Shown here: positions 3,987 through 5,485 of the stretch, piece by piece
Position numbering within the stretch: position 1 is the first letter of the stretch
Layout of the letters: each line of letters begins with the position of its first letter
Assembly (NCBI GenBank): GCA_011620705.1
Contig: WOYR01000169.1
Location: 1-5,485, forward strand
Source: Microbacteriaceae bacterium
GTDB taxonomy: Bacteria; Actinomycetota; Actinomycetes; Actinomycetales; Microbacteriaceae
DNA: 5,485 bases
Reading direction: 5' to 3'
Translations under genes and position numbers: made by a program
Notes under the pieces: model-generated
Told to the model about the DNA's origin: nothing
What the model saw: only the letters and a program-made list of their open reading frames with translations
Database searches by the model: none

Positions 3987-5485
3987 ATGGCAAAGATCAT
4001 CGCTTTCGACGAAGAGGCCCGCCGCGGCCTCGAGCGCGGCCTGAACATCCTGGCCGACGCCGTCCGCGTCACACTCGGCCCCCGTGGCCGCAACGTCGTG
4101 CTGGAGAAGAAGTGGGGTGCCCCCACGATCACCAACGACGGCGTGTCCATCGCCAAGGAGATCGAGCTCGACGACCCGTACGAGAAGATCGGCGCAGAGC
4201 TCGTCAAGGAGGTCGCCAAGAAGACCGACGACGTCGCAGGCGACGGAACGACCACATCGGTCGTGCTCGCCCAGGCGCTCGTGCGCGAGGGACTGCGCAA
4301 CGTTGCAGCCGGCGCCGACCCGATCAGCCTGAAGCGCGGCATCGAGAAGGCCGTCGAAGCGGTCATCAAGGAGCTCATCTCCAACGCCAAGGAGATCGAG
4401 ACCAAGGAGGAGATCGCGGCGACCGCATCCATCTCCGCCGGTGACACCGAGATCGGCGCGCTCATCGCCGAGGCCATCGACAAGGTGGGCAAGGAGGGGG
4501 TCGTCACCGTCGAGGAGTCGAACACCTTCGGCACCACGCTCGAGCTCACCGAGGGCATGCGCTTCGACAAGGGCTTCCTGTCGCAGTACTTCGTGACCGA
4601 CCCGGAGCGCCAGGAGGCGGTCTTCGAGGACCCGTACATCCTGATCGTGAACTCGAAGATCTCGAACATCAAGGACCTGCTGCCCATCGTCGACAAGGTG
4701 ATCCAGGCCGGCAAGCAGCTGCTGATCATCGCCGAGGATGTGGATGGCGAGGCTCTCGCGACCCTGGTCGTCAACAAGATCCGCGGCATCTTCAAGTCGG
4801 TGGCCGTCAAGGCCCCCGGCTTCGGGGACCGCCGCAAGGCGCAGCTGCAGGACATCGCGATCCTGACCGGCGGCCAGGTCATCAGCGAGGAGGTCGGCCT
4901 CAAGCTCGAGAACGCGACCCTCGACCTGCTCGGCCAGGCCCGCAAGGTCATCGTCACCAAGGACGAGACCACGATCATCGAGGGCAACGGCGAGGCGTCG
5001 GCCATCGCCGGCCGGGTCAAGCAGATCCGCGCCGAGATCGAGAACACCGACAGCGACTACGACCGCGAGAAGCTCCAGGAGCGCCTCGCGAAGCTCGCCG
5101 GCGGCGTCGCGGTCATCAAGGCCGGTGCCGCGACCGAGGTCGAGCTCAAGGAGCGCAAGCACCGCATCGAGGACGCCGTGCGCAACGCGAAGGCCGCCGT
5201 CGAGGAGGGCATCGTCGCGGGTGGTGGCGTCGCGCTCATCCAGGCGGGCAAGACCGCCTTCGACAGCAAGGCCATCAAGGGCCTGGTCGGCGATGAGGCG
5301 ACAGGGGCGAACATCGTCAGGGTCGCAGTGGACGCGCCGCTCAAGCAGATCGCGCTGAACGCCGGTCTCGAGCCGGGTGTCGTGGTCGACAAGGTGCGCA
5401 ACCTCCCCGTCGGCCAGGGCCTCAACGCCGCGACCGGCGAGTACGTCGACATGCTGGCCGCCGGCATCAACGACCCGGTGAAGGT
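3987..5485 (+). CDS. groL: Chaperonin GroEL (Hsp60), 3' end outside window
   Basis: 499 codons are present, without a stop; a full GroEL is about 540, so roughly 40 residues are missing. It forms the double-ring chamber that folds proteins with ATP and GroES in the cytoplasm. The equatorial nucleotide site is intact: 'TLGPRGRNV' (29-37), D51 in 'NDG', and 'GDGTTT' (85-90), whose D86 corresponds to E. coli D87. D396 in 'RIEDAVRNA' corresponds to catalytic D398, and 'INDPVK' (494-499) carries the late nucleotide-contacting Asp. The apical domain (about 190-375) keeps the hydrophobic GroES/substrate face ('LLPIVDKVI', 'LATLVVNKI'). The Cpn60 signature is 'AAVEEGIVAGGG' (403-414). No groES precedes it, so by analogy with other actinobacteria it is a stand-alone groEL2-type housekeeping copy. 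The deciding C-terminal tail (Gly/Met-rich or His-rich) lies outside the window. Regulation is by the two CIRCE operators upstream. Confidence 0.97.
   Translation, partial: MAKIIAFDEEARRGLERGLNILADAVRVTLGPRGRNVVLEKKWGAPTITNDGVSIAKEIELDDPYEKIGAELVKEVAKKTDDVAGDGTTTSVVLAQALVREGLRNVAAGADPISLKRGIEKAVEAVIKELISNAKEIETKEEIAATASISAGDTEIGALIAEAIDKVGKEGVVTVEESNTFGTTLELTEGMRFDKGFLSQYFVTDPERQEAVFEDPYILIVNSKISNIKDLLPIVDKVIQAGKQLLIIAEDVDGEALATLVVNKIRGIFKSVAVKAPGFGDRRKAQLQDIAILTGGQVISEEVGLKLENATLDLLGQARKVIVTKDETTIIEGNGEASAIAGRVKQIRAEIENTDSDYDREKLQERLAKLAGGVAVIKAGAATEVELKERKHRIEDAVRNAKAAVEEGIVAGGGVALIQAGKTAFDSKAIKGLVGDEATGANIVRVAVDAPLKQIALNAGLEPGVVVDKVRNLPVGQGLNAATGEYVDMLAAGINDPVK

Noticed and set aside
3838..4044. 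Small + strand open frame running through both CIRCE elements into groEL
   Set aside because: It overlaps regulatory DNA and the start of groEL in another frame, has no ribosome binding site and no recognisable family.
3912..5162. Long - strand open frames opposite groEL (3912-5162 and 3959-5047)
   Set aside because: They are the complement of GroEL codons and show Leu/Asp/Val- or Ser-rich shadow composition. The + strand GroEL motifs are unmistakable.
1..5485. Mobile elements, CRISPR arrays, tRNA or rRNA genes, phage or defence genes
   Set aside because: I found no transposase or integrase motifs, no regularly spaced repeats, no cloverleaf candidates and no terminal inverted repeats. Composition is uniform along the window, and all genes look like vertically inherited chromosomal genes.

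Overview
This window looks like an ordinary core-chromosome segment from a high-GC Gram-positive bacterium, most likely an actinomycete of the Microbacteriaceae (Microbacterium or Leifsonia type). The reasons are the strong G/C bias at third codon positions, the typical actinobacterial families (DUF2332, DUF3263, a membrane-anchored LytR C-terminal-domain protein), and a GroEL with actinobacterial-type sequence that does not sit behind groES. The genus is inference. All credible genes are on the + strand. The long open frames on the - strand are by-products of high GC and were discarded.

Layout, left to right. (1) The 3' end of a PAS-domain protein (1-152). (2) A 150-bp gap with GC-rich hairpins and a possible leaderless promoter. 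(3) A 10-helix inner-membrane transporter of the DMT/YdcZ (DUF606) type (303-1286). (4) A 55-bp gap with a nested hairpin, then a DUF2332 protein (1342-2373) with a methyltransferase-like glycine motif. (5) A 17-bp perfect palindrome, then a DUF3263 protein (2410-2718) whose stop codon directly abuts the start of a LytR_C membrane-anchored extracytoplasmic protein (2719-3285). (6) A nested GC-rich hairpin that probably ends that operon. (7) A monocistronic cold-shock protein gene (3518-3721) with a leader. (8) A 265-bp structured intergenic region. (9) groEL (3987 to the window end, 499 codons present, no stop reached), preceded by two tandem CIRCE operators that overlap the best promoter.

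The DUF2332, DUF3263 and LytR_C genes are close together and probably co-transcribed. Their shared role is unknown; an envelope link is suggested only by LytR_C. The cold-shock and heat-shock genes at the right end are co-oriented but appear to be separate units, each with its own leader and promoter. The groEL control region is the clearest and most interesting non-coding signal: two CIRCE elements, each with exact 9-nt spacing, cover the -35/-10 hexamers and the predicted transcription start. Their inner half-sites also form a third perfect 9-bp inverted repeat.

I found no mobile element, CRISPR array, tRNA, rRNA or defence-like system, and no convincing evidence of an undescribed system.
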